A stretch of DNA of 5,719 bases from Nanohaloarchaea archaeon PL-Br10_U2g5 (GTDB lineage Archaea > Halobacteriota > Halobacteria > Halobacteriales > Haloferacaceae), in assembly GCA_001564205.1 (NCBI GenBank), contig LKMY01000127.1, positions 1 through 5,719 of the forward strand, written 5' to 3'. Below are positions 1 to 5,719 of this stretch, piece after piece. Every line of letters starts with the position of its first letter. The first letter of the stretch is position 1. A model generated the notes under the pieces. It ran no database searches and was not told the DNA's origin. It worked only from the letters and a program-made list of their open reading frames with translations. A program made the position numbers and the translations under genes.

Positions 1-960
1 ATCGGACTCTTCCTGGCGCTGATCGGTCTCGAACAGATGCGAGTCATCACCGAAACGACGAGCATCAATCCGGTCATCGCGGCCGACCCGATCGCGATCC
101 TCGCGACCGTCGGGATTCTCCTCACGTTCGCCCTCTGGGCCCGCGGCGTTCGCGGGGCGATCGTCGGTGGAATCCTGCTCACCAGCATACTTGCGTACGT
201 GGTCGCCGCAATCGGGATCGAACCGCTTTCGGGCGGCGGTGATCAGGGGCTCACCGAGACGGCGACGCTCGCCCCCGGGATCGGAGAGGTCACCTACGGG
301 TTGGCCGCGTACGATATCACGCCGCTCGCGTTCGCGTTTATCGAGGGGTTCCAGAACGTCGAGGCGCTCACCTTCGCGCTCGTGATCTTCACGTTCTTTT
401 TCGTCGACTTCTTCGACACCGCCGGAACGCTCACCGGTCTCGGACAGGCCGCCGGAATGACCGACGAGTCGGGTGATTTAGAGGACATCGACAAGCCGCT
501 GATGGCGGACGCGGTCGGGACGACCGTCGGCGGCGCGCTCGGGACGTCGACGGTGACGACGTACATCGAGTCGGCGGCGGGGATCGGCGAGGGCGGCCGA
601 ACCGGACTCACCGCGCTGTTCGTCGCCGGGTTCTTCCTGATCGCGCTCGCAGTGGTGCCGCTTCTCGGAGCTATCCCCTCGTTCGCGCCGTACGTCGCCT
701 TAGTCGTCGTGGCGGTGATGATGCTCCAGAACGTCACGGAGATCGCTTGGGACGACCTCGTTCACGCCGTGCCCGCCGGACTCACGATCATGATCATGCC
801 GCTCACCGGCAGCATCGCGTACGGAATCGCGGCCGGCCTCCTCAGCTACCCGATCGTCGCCGTCTCGGCCGGCCGGAGCGAGGAGACGCGCCTCGGTCAC
901 TGGCTGATGGCGCTCGCGTGTCTCGGCTACTTCGCCGTTCGGTTCGGCACGCTCGCCTGA
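1..960 (+). CDS. AzgA-like purine (adenine/guanine/hypoxanthine) permease, NCS2 superfamily, 5' partial
   Basis: Membrane transporter that probably imports purine bases (adenine, guanine, hypoxanthine) by cation symport. The frame is open from base 1, so the gene enters through the left edge. The 319 residues present are the C-terminal part; E. coli AzgA is about 445 residues, so roughly the first quarter to third is missing. The ATG at base 37 is internal, because the preceding residues (IGLFLALIGLEQ) already match the family's GLFIALIGLQ segment. Several hydrophobic helices are visible. FFVDFFDTAGTLTGLGQAAG (about residues 133-152) and GTSTVTTYIESAAGIGEGGR (about 181-200) are hallmark AzgA motifs. 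Asp136 and Asp139 of the first and Glu190 of the second lie where NCS2 proteins place acidic substrate-binding residues (family knowledge). A charged loop (DESGDLEDIDK) follows the first motif, as in relatives. The exact substrate is inferred from family only; a nearby NCS2 specificity is possible. Confidence 0.93.
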   Translation: MGLFLALIGLEQMRVITETTSINPVIAADPIAILATVGILLTFALWARGVRGAIVGGILLTSILAYVVAAIGIEPLSGGGDQGLTETATLAPGIGEVTYGLAAYDITPLAFAFIEGFQNVEALTFALVIFTFFFVDFFDTAGTLTGLGQAAGMTDESGDLEDIDKPLMADAVGTTVGGALGTSTVTTYIESAAGIGEGGRTGLTALFVAGFFLIALAVVPLLGAIPSFAPYVALVVVAVMMLQNVTEIAWDDLVHAVPAGLTIMIMPLTGSIAYGIAAGLLSYPIVAVSAGRSEETRLGHWLMALACLGYFAVRFGTLA

Positions 961-1036
961 GCGGTAGTCGACACGTTCGCGTGAGCGGAGGCTCCACCTC
1001 GTGTTTGCTGAACCAGCGGGCGTCGACCACACGCGG

Positions 1037-1042
1037 TTTACG
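1037..1042 (+). promoter_or_regulatory. Weak TATA-like element upstream of the HNH gene
   Basis: TTTACG lies 34 to 29 nt before the ATG at 1071 in an otherwise GC-rich 110-bp gap (961-1070). The same hexamer precedes the glutaredoxin-like gene at a similar distance. An archaeal TATA box here would place transcription start a few bases before the ATG, giving a very short leader. The match to the haloarchaeal consensus is poor, so this is tentative. Nothing else is evident in the gap. Confidence 0.35.
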
Positions 1043-1070
1043 GCTTCGGGTCGAACAGAGCGCTGAGACG

Positions 1071-1526
1071 ATGGAAGAGTGGGAGTCGGTCCGCGCGTGG
1101 AAGCTTCGGGAGCTTCCGGACCCGCCCGTGTTGACGCTCACACAGCTGTTTTCGAAACTCTCCGAGACGGGACCGAAATCGTATCGATCGCCACAGCCGG
1201 GCTGGGAGCGGAAGGCACGGGTCAGGCTCCGTGATAAGTTCAAATGTGCGCTGTGTCCCGCCGGCAAGCTCCAGCGCGTCGACGGCGCGACGGTCTGGCG
1301 CGACCGCGACGGCCGGACGCGACGCCGTCCGCCCGGAAAGTCGACACAGGGCACCGCTGCGCGCATACTGGAAGTCCATCACGTCGTCCCGCGTGCGAAC
1401 GGTGGGACGAACGACCTGTCGAATCTGATCACCCTGTGTCGTCACTGTCACGAGGACGTTCACGACCGACGGGCAGACCGGATTCCGCGCGACGAGACAC
1501 GACCCGCGCTCGGAACGCGCCCGTAG
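1071..1526 (+). CDS. Small HNH endonuclease-like protein with Cys4 zinc site
   Basis: A 151-residue protein with a C-terminal HNH (beta-beta-alpha-metal) nuclease fold. CxxC at Cys59/Cys62 and a second pair at Cys123/Cys126 should bind structural zinc. The catalytic part is EVHHVVPRANGGTNDLSNLI (His103/His104, Asn118) followed by CRHCHEDVH (His127, His131), a complete HNH signature. An N-terminal part of about 58 residues (WKLRELPDPP, then WERKARVRLRDKFKC) leads into it. Unusual is a stretch of about 40 residues between the first CxxC and the HH, containing a basic segment (DRDGRTRRRPPGK). The frame is open far upstream (to 747), but that part overlaps the permease gene. The ATG at 1071 is chosen because it gives no overlap and has a TATA-like box about 30 nt before it; an in-frame GTG at 981 is the alternative. 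The family includes restriction, repair and homing nucleases as well as uncharacterised proteins. No methylase, toxin partner or phage gene is adjacent, so the role is unknown. Confidence 0.85.
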   Translation: MEEWESVRAWKLRELPDPPVLTLTQLFSKLSETGPKSYRSPQPGWERKARVRLRDKFKCALCPAGKLQRVDGATVWRDRDGRTRRRPPGKSTQGTAARILEVHHVVPRANGGTNDLSNLITLCRHCHEDVHDRRADRIPRDETRPALGTRP

Positions 1527-1564
1527 TCGCCGATGCGTCCCGAGCACACTGACGACCGTACTTC

Positions 1565-1570
1565 TTTACG
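1565..1570 (+). promoter_or_regulatory. TATA-like box of the glutaredoxin-like gene
   Basis: CTTCTTTACG contains TTTACG centred about 27 nt before the ATG at 1594, inside the 67-bp gap after the HNH stop. That is the distance expected between an archaeal TATA box and the transcription start, so the transcript is probably leaderless. This supports the ATG at 1594 over the in-frame GTG at 1576, which would lie upstream of the predicted transcription start. Confidence 0.55.
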
Positions 1571-1593
1571 CATCTGTGCCGTACGTGTTATCG

Positions 1594-1848
1594 ATGACGA
1601 ATCTGAAACTCTACGAACTGGAGGGCTGTCCGTTCTGCGCGAAAGTGACGGCGAAGCTCGACGAACTCGGACTGGAGTACGACTCCGTGATGGTGCCGCG
1701 CTCGCACTCCGAGCGCACCGACGTAGAGGAGATCTCAGGGCAGACCGGTGTTCCGGTCCTCGTCGACGAGGAACACGGCATCGACGCGATGCCCGAAAGC
1801 GACGATATCGTGGCGTATCTCGACGAGACGTACGGAAACGCGAGCTAG
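1594..1848 (+). CDS. Glutaredoxin-like / GST N-terminal-domain thiol-disulfide oxidoreductase
   Basis: An 84-residue cytosolic thioredoxin-fold protein. It begins with the beta strand LKLYELEG followed by the redox motif Cys12-Pro-Phe-Cys15. TGVPVLVD (51-58) holds the cis-proline Pro54, and the helix-capping stretch ESDDIVAYL (68-76) is the segment that binds the gamma-glutamyl part of glutathione in glutaredoxins and GST N-domains. Length and layout match a single glutaredoxin domain; no GST C-terminal helical domain follows, so it is not a full glutathione transferase despite the name such proteins often receive. The dithiol CPFC suggests thiol-disulfide exchange or electron transfer. Haloarchaea are known to use gamma-glutamylcysteine rather than glutathione, so the natural partner may be that thiol (inference). 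The start is ATG 1594, supported by the TATA-like box and by the family N-terminus. It is probably transcribed on its own. Confidence 0.88.
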   Translation: MTNLKLYELEGCPFCAKVTAKLDELGLEYDSVMVPRSHSERTDVEEISGQTGVPVLVDEEHGIDAMPESDDIVAYLDETYGNAS

Positions 1849-1901
1849 CGGGCACGCGAACGTTCGGCAACGCGCGAGTTGCGCGATCCGTCGCGAGAGT
1901 A

Positions 1902-1907
1902 TTTATC
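1902..1907 (+). promoter_or_regulatory. TATA-like box upstream of the DUF192 gene
   Basis: TTTATC (in GAGTATTTATCCAC) is the only AT-rich patch in the gap after the glutaredoxin-like gene. Its centre is about 26 nt before the GTG at 1930 and about 20 nt before the GTG at 1924. The spacing favours 1930 as a leaderless start. Confidence 0.55.
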
Positions 1908-1929
1908 CACCCGCAGTCACAGTGTGAGC

Positions 1930-2304
1930 GTGCGCCTTGTTCACCGTCCCGACTCGGTCGACGACCGTAACAGCAGCGAGCCGTCGACCGAACTCCTCGC
2001 TAGCGACGTCGACGTCGCGCGCTCGACGCTCGCGCAGGCCCGTGGACTGATGTTTCGGCGTTCGGTTCCGGACGACTACGCGCTCGTCTTCCCGTTCGAT
2101 ATCGCCGGCACCCAGTGGCTTCACATGCTGTTCGTTCCCGTCGCCATCGACGCGCTGTGGCTCGTCGACGGACGGGTGCAAAAGCGAAAGCGACTCGCGC
2201 CGTTCGTCGGGCTCGGTCGCGGCCGTGCCGACACGATCGTCGAGCTTCCGGCCGGCGCGGCCGACGGCGTCGCGGTCGGCGATGCGGTCCGGCTCGTCGA
2301 GTGA
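1930..2304 (+). CDS. DUF192 family protein
   Basis: A 124-residue protein of the DUF192 family (Pfam PF02643), small one-domain proteins widespread in bacteria and archaea with no established biochemical function. Visible family signatures are LAQARGLMFRRSVPDDYALVF (34-54), LHMLFVPVAIDALWLVDGRV (64-83) and RADTIVELPAGAAD (99-112), which together span the whole domain. There is no signal peptide or membrane helix, unlike many bacterial members, which are secreted, so this one is probably cytoplasmic. The frame is open back to a TTG at 1879. The GTG at 1930 is chosen because MRLVHRPD resembles haloarchaeal homologues and the TATA-like box sits about 26 nt upstream. GTG 1924 (two residues longer) is nearly as good; 1879 would place the TATA box inside the gene. 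The gene ends 3 bp from the convergent kinase gene. No functional inference can be drawn from the neighbours. Confidence 0.85.
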   Translation: MRLVHRPDSVDDRNSSEPSTELLASDVDVARSTLAQARGLMFRRSVPDDYALVFPFDIAGTQWLHMLFVPVAIDALWLVDGRVQKRKRLAPFVGLGRGRADTIVELPAGAADGVAVGDAVRLVE

Positions 2305-2307
2305 GAT

Positions 2308-3771
2308 TCAGCGCTCGTCGGGCGTCCGAAGCTGCATCTCGATTCGGCTCCCGCCGCTCTTGCTCTCGCTGATGTCGAAGGTGCCACCGCCCGCCGTGAC
2401 GATCCAATTGACGTACCAGAGTCCGAGACCGCTCGCGTGCTCCAGCGGCGTTTCCTCGCCCGTCAGCGCCGAGCGTTCGGCCGGTGGAATCCCGGATCCG
2501 TTGTCCGCGACGACCAGCGAAGCCCACGATTCGCTCGGCAGTCTGGCGGCGGTAATCGTGACCTGCGGCCGGTCTGCGTCGGCGTGACGAACTGCGTTGT
2601 CGACGAGCTCAGCGATCGCCTCGGCGAGGTAGCCAACCGCAGACACCGTGACCTGGTCCGGGACGTCGACCTCGATATCGGCGCGCTCACGGAATTCGGC
2701 AGGAAGCGAAGCGACCGCCTCGTCGACGGCCGCTGAGAGGTCGAGCGGCCCGGGAGTCGGCTGGTCGGCGAGCAGGCGTTCGACCTGTCGCGACGTCTCC
2801 CCGACTCTGAGTAGCCGCTCGGCGGTCACGACGACGCGGTCGAGTTTGTCCGTGAGCGTCGGATCATCGACCTCTTCGACGGCCTGCTCCGTGAACCCGA
2901 TCACCGCGTTGAGATCGTTTCGGAAATTGTGACGGAGCACGCGCGTCAACACGGCGAGTCGCTCCTCGCGCAGCGACGCCTCCGTCACGTCCTCGCCGAG
3001 CCCGATCGCGCCGACGACCGCATCGTCGCCGATTATCGGACCGAGCGTCAACCGATACGGGACGCGTTCGCCCGAGCGAGCCAACAGCGTCACGTCGCAC
3101 TCGGTGACCTCCCCGCGACCGTAGACGGACTGCTGTGCCTCGGTGACCGCATCGCGGCTCCCTTCGTCGAACAGACCGGTCAGCGCAGTGCCGGAGAGCT
3201 CGGAGCCCGCGTATCCGGTGTCGGCCGCCAGCCGCTCGTTCCATCGCGTGAGCGTCCCGTTCGCCGTACACTGAAACAGCGCAGCGGGGAGCGTCGAGGC
3301 GATCGCGTCGGTAACCCGTAGCTGCGACTGCAACTCTTCTTCGGCACGCACGCGGTTCGTGGCGTCAGTGAGGCCGACGACGAGATATCGCTCTCCGTCG
3401 ATCACTGTCGTGTGACACGCGAGTTCGAGCACAAACCGTCCGCTCGATCCGCCGAGGTCCCACGCGAATCGGGAAATCCCGCTGCCCGCGCTTCCGGCGT
3501 CGACCGCGTCGGCGACCGAGTCACCGCTAACGGTTGTTTTCGCCTCGCTGAGGTCGGTTACTCCCATCAGCGTGAGCGTTCCGGGATCCTGATCGAGGAG
3601 ATCGACTGCAGGACCGTTGACCGCCCGAATCGCCCGCGTCTCAGCGTCACATACGAGCGTGGGCGTCGGGATCGCCTCGACGAACGATCCGAGGGCCGGC
3701 GGCGCGTCCGGAGCCAGTGCTGGCGACGATCGGGCGTCTCCTGACCGGTCCGACTCGCAGTCACGATCCAT
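2308..3771 (-). CDS. PAS-domain sensor histidine kinase, soluble
   Basis: A 487-residue two-component sensor kinase. After an acidic, disordered-looking N-terminus (1-27) come two PAS-like sensor regions. The first, about 28-140 (FVEAIPTPTLVCDAETRAIRAVN), is divergent. The second, about 151-268, is clearer, with AALFQCTANGTLTRWNERLA and a PAC-like end (GAIGLGEDVTE). The phosphoacceptor helix carries VLRHNFRNDLNAVIGF (278-293) with His281, the H-box style typical of haloarchaeal kinases. The ATPase domain shows the N-box ELVDNAVRHA (Asn392), G1 DNGSGIP (423-429) and G2 GLGLWYVNWIV (448-458), so catalysis looks intact. There are no membrane segments, so it should sense an intracellular signal such as redox state, oxygen or a ligand; cofactor and signal cannot be read from the sequence. 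No response regulator or receiver domain lies in the window, so its partner is elsewhere. The ATG at 3771 has a TATA-like box about 30 nt upstream. It follows topA in the same orientation but probably has its own promoter. Confidence 0.92.
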   Translation of the reverse strand: MDRDCESDRSGDARSSPALAPDAPPALGSFVEAIPTPTLVCDAETRAIRAVNGPAVDLLDQDPGTLTLMGVTDLSEAKTTVSGDSVADAVDAGSAGSGISRFAWDLGGSSGRFVLELACHTTVIDGERYLVVGLTDATNRVRAEEELQSQLRVTDAIASTLPAALFQCTANGTLTRWNERLAADTGYAGSELSGTALTGLFDEGSRDAVTEAQQSVYGRGEVTECDVTLLARSGERVPYRLTLGPIIGDDAVVGAIGLGEDVTEASLREERLAVLTRVLRHNFRNDLNAVIGFTEQAVEEVDDPTLTDKLDRVVVTAERLLRVGETSRQVERLLADQPTPGPLDLSAAVDEAVASLPAEFRERADIEVDVPDQVTVSAVGYLAEAIAELVDNAVRHADADRPQVTITAARLPSESWASLVVADNGSGIPPAERSALTGEETPLEHASGLGLWYVNWIVTAGGGTFDISESKSGGSRIEMQLRTPDER

Positions 3772-3796
3772 CTATCGACACCTCACGCTGTCACGG

Positions 3797-3805
3797 TTTA
3801 TTTAT
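3797..3805 (-). promoter_or_regulatory. TATA box of the histidine kinase gene
   Basis: On the minus strand the 67-bp gap between the topA stop and the kinase start (3772-3838) holds CTTAGATAAATAAACC. Its ATAAATAAA core is centred about 30 nt before the kinase ATG at 3771, good spacing for an archaeal TATA box with a leader of a few bases or none. A second AT-rich patch (GATAAATTACG, 3821-3831) lies further upstream, just after the topA stop; it could be a second promoter element or part of the topA 3' end. No hairpin with a T-run terminator is visible for topA. Confidence 0.6.
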
Positions 3806-3838
3806 CTAAGGGTTTCTCACCGTAATTTATCGGGTCGA

Positions 3839-5719
3839 TCAGTCGGCTTTCGCCTGCCAGTCGCGAACGGTGTCGGGACCGACACCGTCGACGTCGGCGG
3901 CCAGATCGTCCGGATCCGCTGATTTGAGCTTATCGACTCCGTCGACACCGGCGTCCTGTAGCTTCTCGGCGGTTTTCTCGCCGATGCCCTCGACGGCCTG
4001 TAGCTCGGAGCCCTCCTGTCGGGCCGTGAACTCCCGATAGTTGCAGATCGGACAGCCGAGTTCCCACGGCTCGTCGCCGGAGTGGACCCGGAGGTGTGGA
4101 AGGTCGTGTTCCGCACAGCGCTCGTCAGTGACCTCGATCTCGCCGCGGCGCGGCAGCGGCAGCGAGTAGTCGCAGTCGGGATAGCGCGTGCAGCCGACGA
4201 GCCGCGAGCCGGAGCGGAGTCGCTTGATCGCGAGCTCCCCGTGCTCATCGGCGGTTTCACCGTCTCCGTCCCGCGACGACGCCGCGTCCGCGCCGCAATC
4301 CGGACAGCTTCCGATCACCTCGTCGTCGGCCTCGTCGGCCTCGTCGGCCTTACACTGCGGACAGCCGTGGACGAACGTCTTCCGGCCGGCGAGCATCTTC
4401 ACGTGTTGCAGCTCGTGTTCCTCGCAGGTCTCGTCTAAGATGAGGGGTTTCCCGGTCGAGGGAAGCGGCAGGGTGTGCGTACAGTCGGGGTAGCCGTCAC
4501 AGCCGACGAAGTACGACCCCTGTCGCGATTTCCGGACGAGCAGGTCGGCGCCACACTCGGGACAGGGGCCGAGCGTCTTGTCAGCTTTCATCGATTTCTG
4601 GAGGTGGTCGCCCACCTCCTCGCGGGAGTCGGTGAGGTCGTCGAACACCCGCGCGAGCAGCTCGCGGGACGCCTCTGTCACCTCATCGTACTCCTTCTCG
4701 CCGGCGGCGATCGCCTGCATGTCGCGTTCGAGCTGTGCGGTCATCTCCTCGCTGACGACGTGGTCGGCGAACTCCTCGGCGGCCTCGACGACCGCCTCCG
4801 CGAGCCGAGTCGGGCGCGGAGGATCGCTTTCGATGTAGTTGCGGTCGTACAGCTTCTCTAAGGTGCGGTGACGGGTCGCCTTCGTTCCGACGCCGCGCTT
4901 TTCCATCTCTTCGATGAGCCGCGACTGGCCGTATCGACGGGGTGGCTGGGTCTCTTTCGCGTCGGTTCGGCGGTCGGTGAGCGCGAGCGTCTCGCCGACC
5001 TCGACGTCGGGGACGATCCGCTCGTCGCTGGAGCGGTACGGGTAGACGTCGTGGTATCCCGCCTCGAGCAGGCGCTTTCCGTTCGCCTTCAGTCGAAGCC
5101 CACCGTCGGCCGCGAGATCGGCCGGATCGTCCGCTGAGTCGTGATTCCGGAGCGCCGCCAACCCGTCCGCGCGCTCGGCGATCGCGGTCGCGTCGCCGTT
5201 CGCGAGCGCGACGACGCGGAGCCGCTCCCACGTCGCCGGCTCGGCACAGGTCGCCAAAAAGCGGCGGACGATGAGCTCGTACACCCTCCACTCGTCCTCC
5301 GAGAGATCCGACGCCGAGGGGAGCTCGCCGGTCGGGTGGATCGGCGGGTGGTCGGTCGTCTCCTCGTCTCCCTCGGTCGGCTCGATCTCGTCGTGATCGA
5401 GCAGACTCGCTGCGTCCTCACCGAACGTCGAGGCGGCCGACAGCTCCTCGAGGAGCTCTCGGGGGTCGAGATCCTCGGGGTACACCGTGTTATCCGTTCG
5501 CGGGTAGGTGACGTAGCCGGCGGTGTACAGGTCCTCCGCGAGCGACATCGCGCGCTGGGCGGAGTGGCCGAGCGAGCCCGCCGCGCGGATGAACGCCGTG
5601 GTGTTGAACGGGGTCGGCGGCTCGTCGGTCCGGGTCCGGCGGCGGACGTCGTCGACGACGGTCTCGTCGGCCGCGGCGAGCGCGTCCGTCAGGACTTCCG
5701 CGACGTCGCCGTCCCAGAC
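3839..5719 (-). CDS. topA: DNA topoisomerase I (type IA), 5' partial
   Basis: Relaxes negatively supercoiled DNA by nicking one strand through a 5'-phosphotyrosine link and passing the other strand. The frame is open to the right edge, so the gene is truncated at its 5' end. The 626 residues present lack the N-terminal Toprim domain (metal-binding, about 200 residues). The ATG at 5548 is internal: upstream residues PPTPFNTTAFIRAAGSLGHS are canonical type IA sequence. The active site is GYVTYPRTDNT with catalytic Tyr72 (codon 5504-5506), aligning to Tyr319 of E. coli TopA. HPPIHPTGELP (about 124-134) and RYGQSRLIEEMEKRGVGTKATRHRTL (about 262-287) are further core motifs. The tail has two tandem zinc modules: C386/C389/C407/C413 plus C432/H435/C453/C456, then C472/C475/C510/C516 plus C535/H538/C556/C559. 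It ends with a helix-hairpin-helix domain (573-626: VEGIGEKTAEKL and VDGVGPDTVRDW). Reverse gyrase is excluded as far as visible: no helicase is present, though the N-terminus is unseen. Probably the cell's main relaxing type I enzyme. Confidence 0.96.
   Translation of the reverse strand, partial: VWDGDVAEVLTDALAAADETVVDDVRRRTRTDEPPTPFNTTAFIRAAGSLGHSAQRAMSLAEDLYTAGYVTYPRTDNTVYPEDLDPRELLEELSAASTFGEDAASLLDHDEIEPTEGDEETTDHPPIHPTGELPSASDLSEDEWRVYELIVRRFLATCAEPATWERLRVVALANGDATAIAERADGLAALRNHDSADDPADLAADGGLRLKANGKRLLEAGYHDVYPYRSSDERIVPDVEVGETLALTDRRTDAKETQPPRRYGQSRLIEEMEKRGVGTKATRHRTLEKLYDRNYIESDPPRPTRLAEAVVEAAEEFADHVVSEEMTAQLERDMQAIAAGEKEYDEVTEASRELLARVFDDLTDSREEVGDHLQKSMKADKTLGPCPECGADLLVRKSRQGSYFVGCDGYPDCTHTLPLPSTGKPLILDETCEEHELQHVKMLAGRKTFVHGCPQCKADEADEADDEVIGSCPDCGADAASSRDGDGETADEHGELAIKRLRSGSRLVGCTRYPDCDYSLPLPRRGEIEVTDERCAEHDLPHLRVHSGDEPWELGCPICNYREFTARQEGSELQAVEGIGEKTAEKLQDAGVDGVDKLKSADPDDLAADVDGVGPDTVRDWQAKAD
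4324..4350. repeat. Three perfect 9-bp tandem repeats inside topA
   Basis: The unit CGTCGGCCT occurs three times in a row (4324-4332, 4333-4341, 4342-4350). On the coding (minus) strand it encodes the acidic linker KADEADEADDE between the two zinc modules. The length is a multiple of three, so gain or loss of units keeps the frame; it is probably a slippage-prone flexible linker. Confidence 0.8.

Noticed and set aside
950..963. Hairpin CGCTC-GCCT-GAGCG spanning the permease stop codon as a terminator
   Set aside because: The stem is only 5 bp, no T-run follows, and such short GC palindromes are common by chance here.
747..1070. N-terminal extension of the HNH reading frame to 259 residues
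   Set aside because: It overlaps the permease gene for more than 200 bp, its sequence is a low-complexity Arg/Ser/His-rich shadow of that gene, and a good ATG with a TATA-like box exists at 1071.
1867..1882. Inverted repeat GCAAC-6 nt-GTTGC downstream of the glutaredoxin-like gene
   Set aside because: The stem is 5 bp with no T-run or conserved flank; chance occurrence is likely.
1071..2304. A defence or redox island formed by the HNH, glutaredoxin-like and DUF192 genes
   Set aside because: Each gene seems to have its own promoter. There are gaps of 67 and about 81 bp, no shared pathway, and no mobile-element or base-composition signs of an island.
2863..3744. Long open frames opposite or out of frame with the kinase and topA genes
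   Set aside because: They are rich in Arg, Ser and Pro with no recognisable domain, as expected for off-frame reading of high-GC genes, and they lie wholly within well-supported genes.
3839..5719. Reverse gyrase instead of topoisomerase I
   Set aside because: The tail with tandem zinc modules and HhH fits haloarchaeal topoisomerase I, and reverse gyrase belongs to hyperthermophiles. The N-terminus is outside the window, so this rests partly on lineage.

Overview
The window looks like ordinary haloarchaeal (class Halobacteria) chromosome. The DNA is GC-rich with strong G/C third-position bias. The proteins are rich in Asp and Glu. Genes are preceded at about 25-35 nt by archaeal TATA-like boxes rather than by clear Shine-Dalgarno sites. 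The families also fit: an AzgA-type permease, a PAS histidine kinase with an LRHNxRNDLN H-box, and a type IA topoisomerase with a zinc-ribbon/helix-hairpin-helix tail. I cannot name the genus with confidence; Halorubrum or a close relative is a guess.

Layout: (1) The 3' part of an AzgA-like purine permease on the + strand, cut by the left edge (1-960). (2) A small HNH endonuclease-like protein on + (1071-1526). (3) An 84-residue glutaredoxin-like thioredoxin-fold protein on + (1594-1848). (4) A DUF192 protein on + (probably 1930-2304). (5) Converging on it with only 3 bp between the stop codons, a soluble double-PAS histidine kinase on - (2308-3771). (6) Upstream of the kinase on the same strand, a type IA DNA topoisomerase (topA) cut by the right edge (3839-5719). 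The window is nearly fully coding; the longest gap is about 110 bp. I found no RNA gene, mobile element or CRISPR array.

The genes do not form an evident pathway. The three small + genes each carry their own TATA-like box close to the start, which suggests separate, often leaderless, transcripts. The kinase also has its own AT-rich promoter in the 67-bp gap after topA. The roles are housekeeping or accessory: purine uptake, DNA cleavage or repair, thiol-disulfide exchange, signal sensing and DNA topology. I see no convincing sign of a novel system. The points most worth a second look are the duplicated zinc module of the topoisomerase, the basic insertion in the HNH protein, the orphan kinase and the tight convergent gene end.
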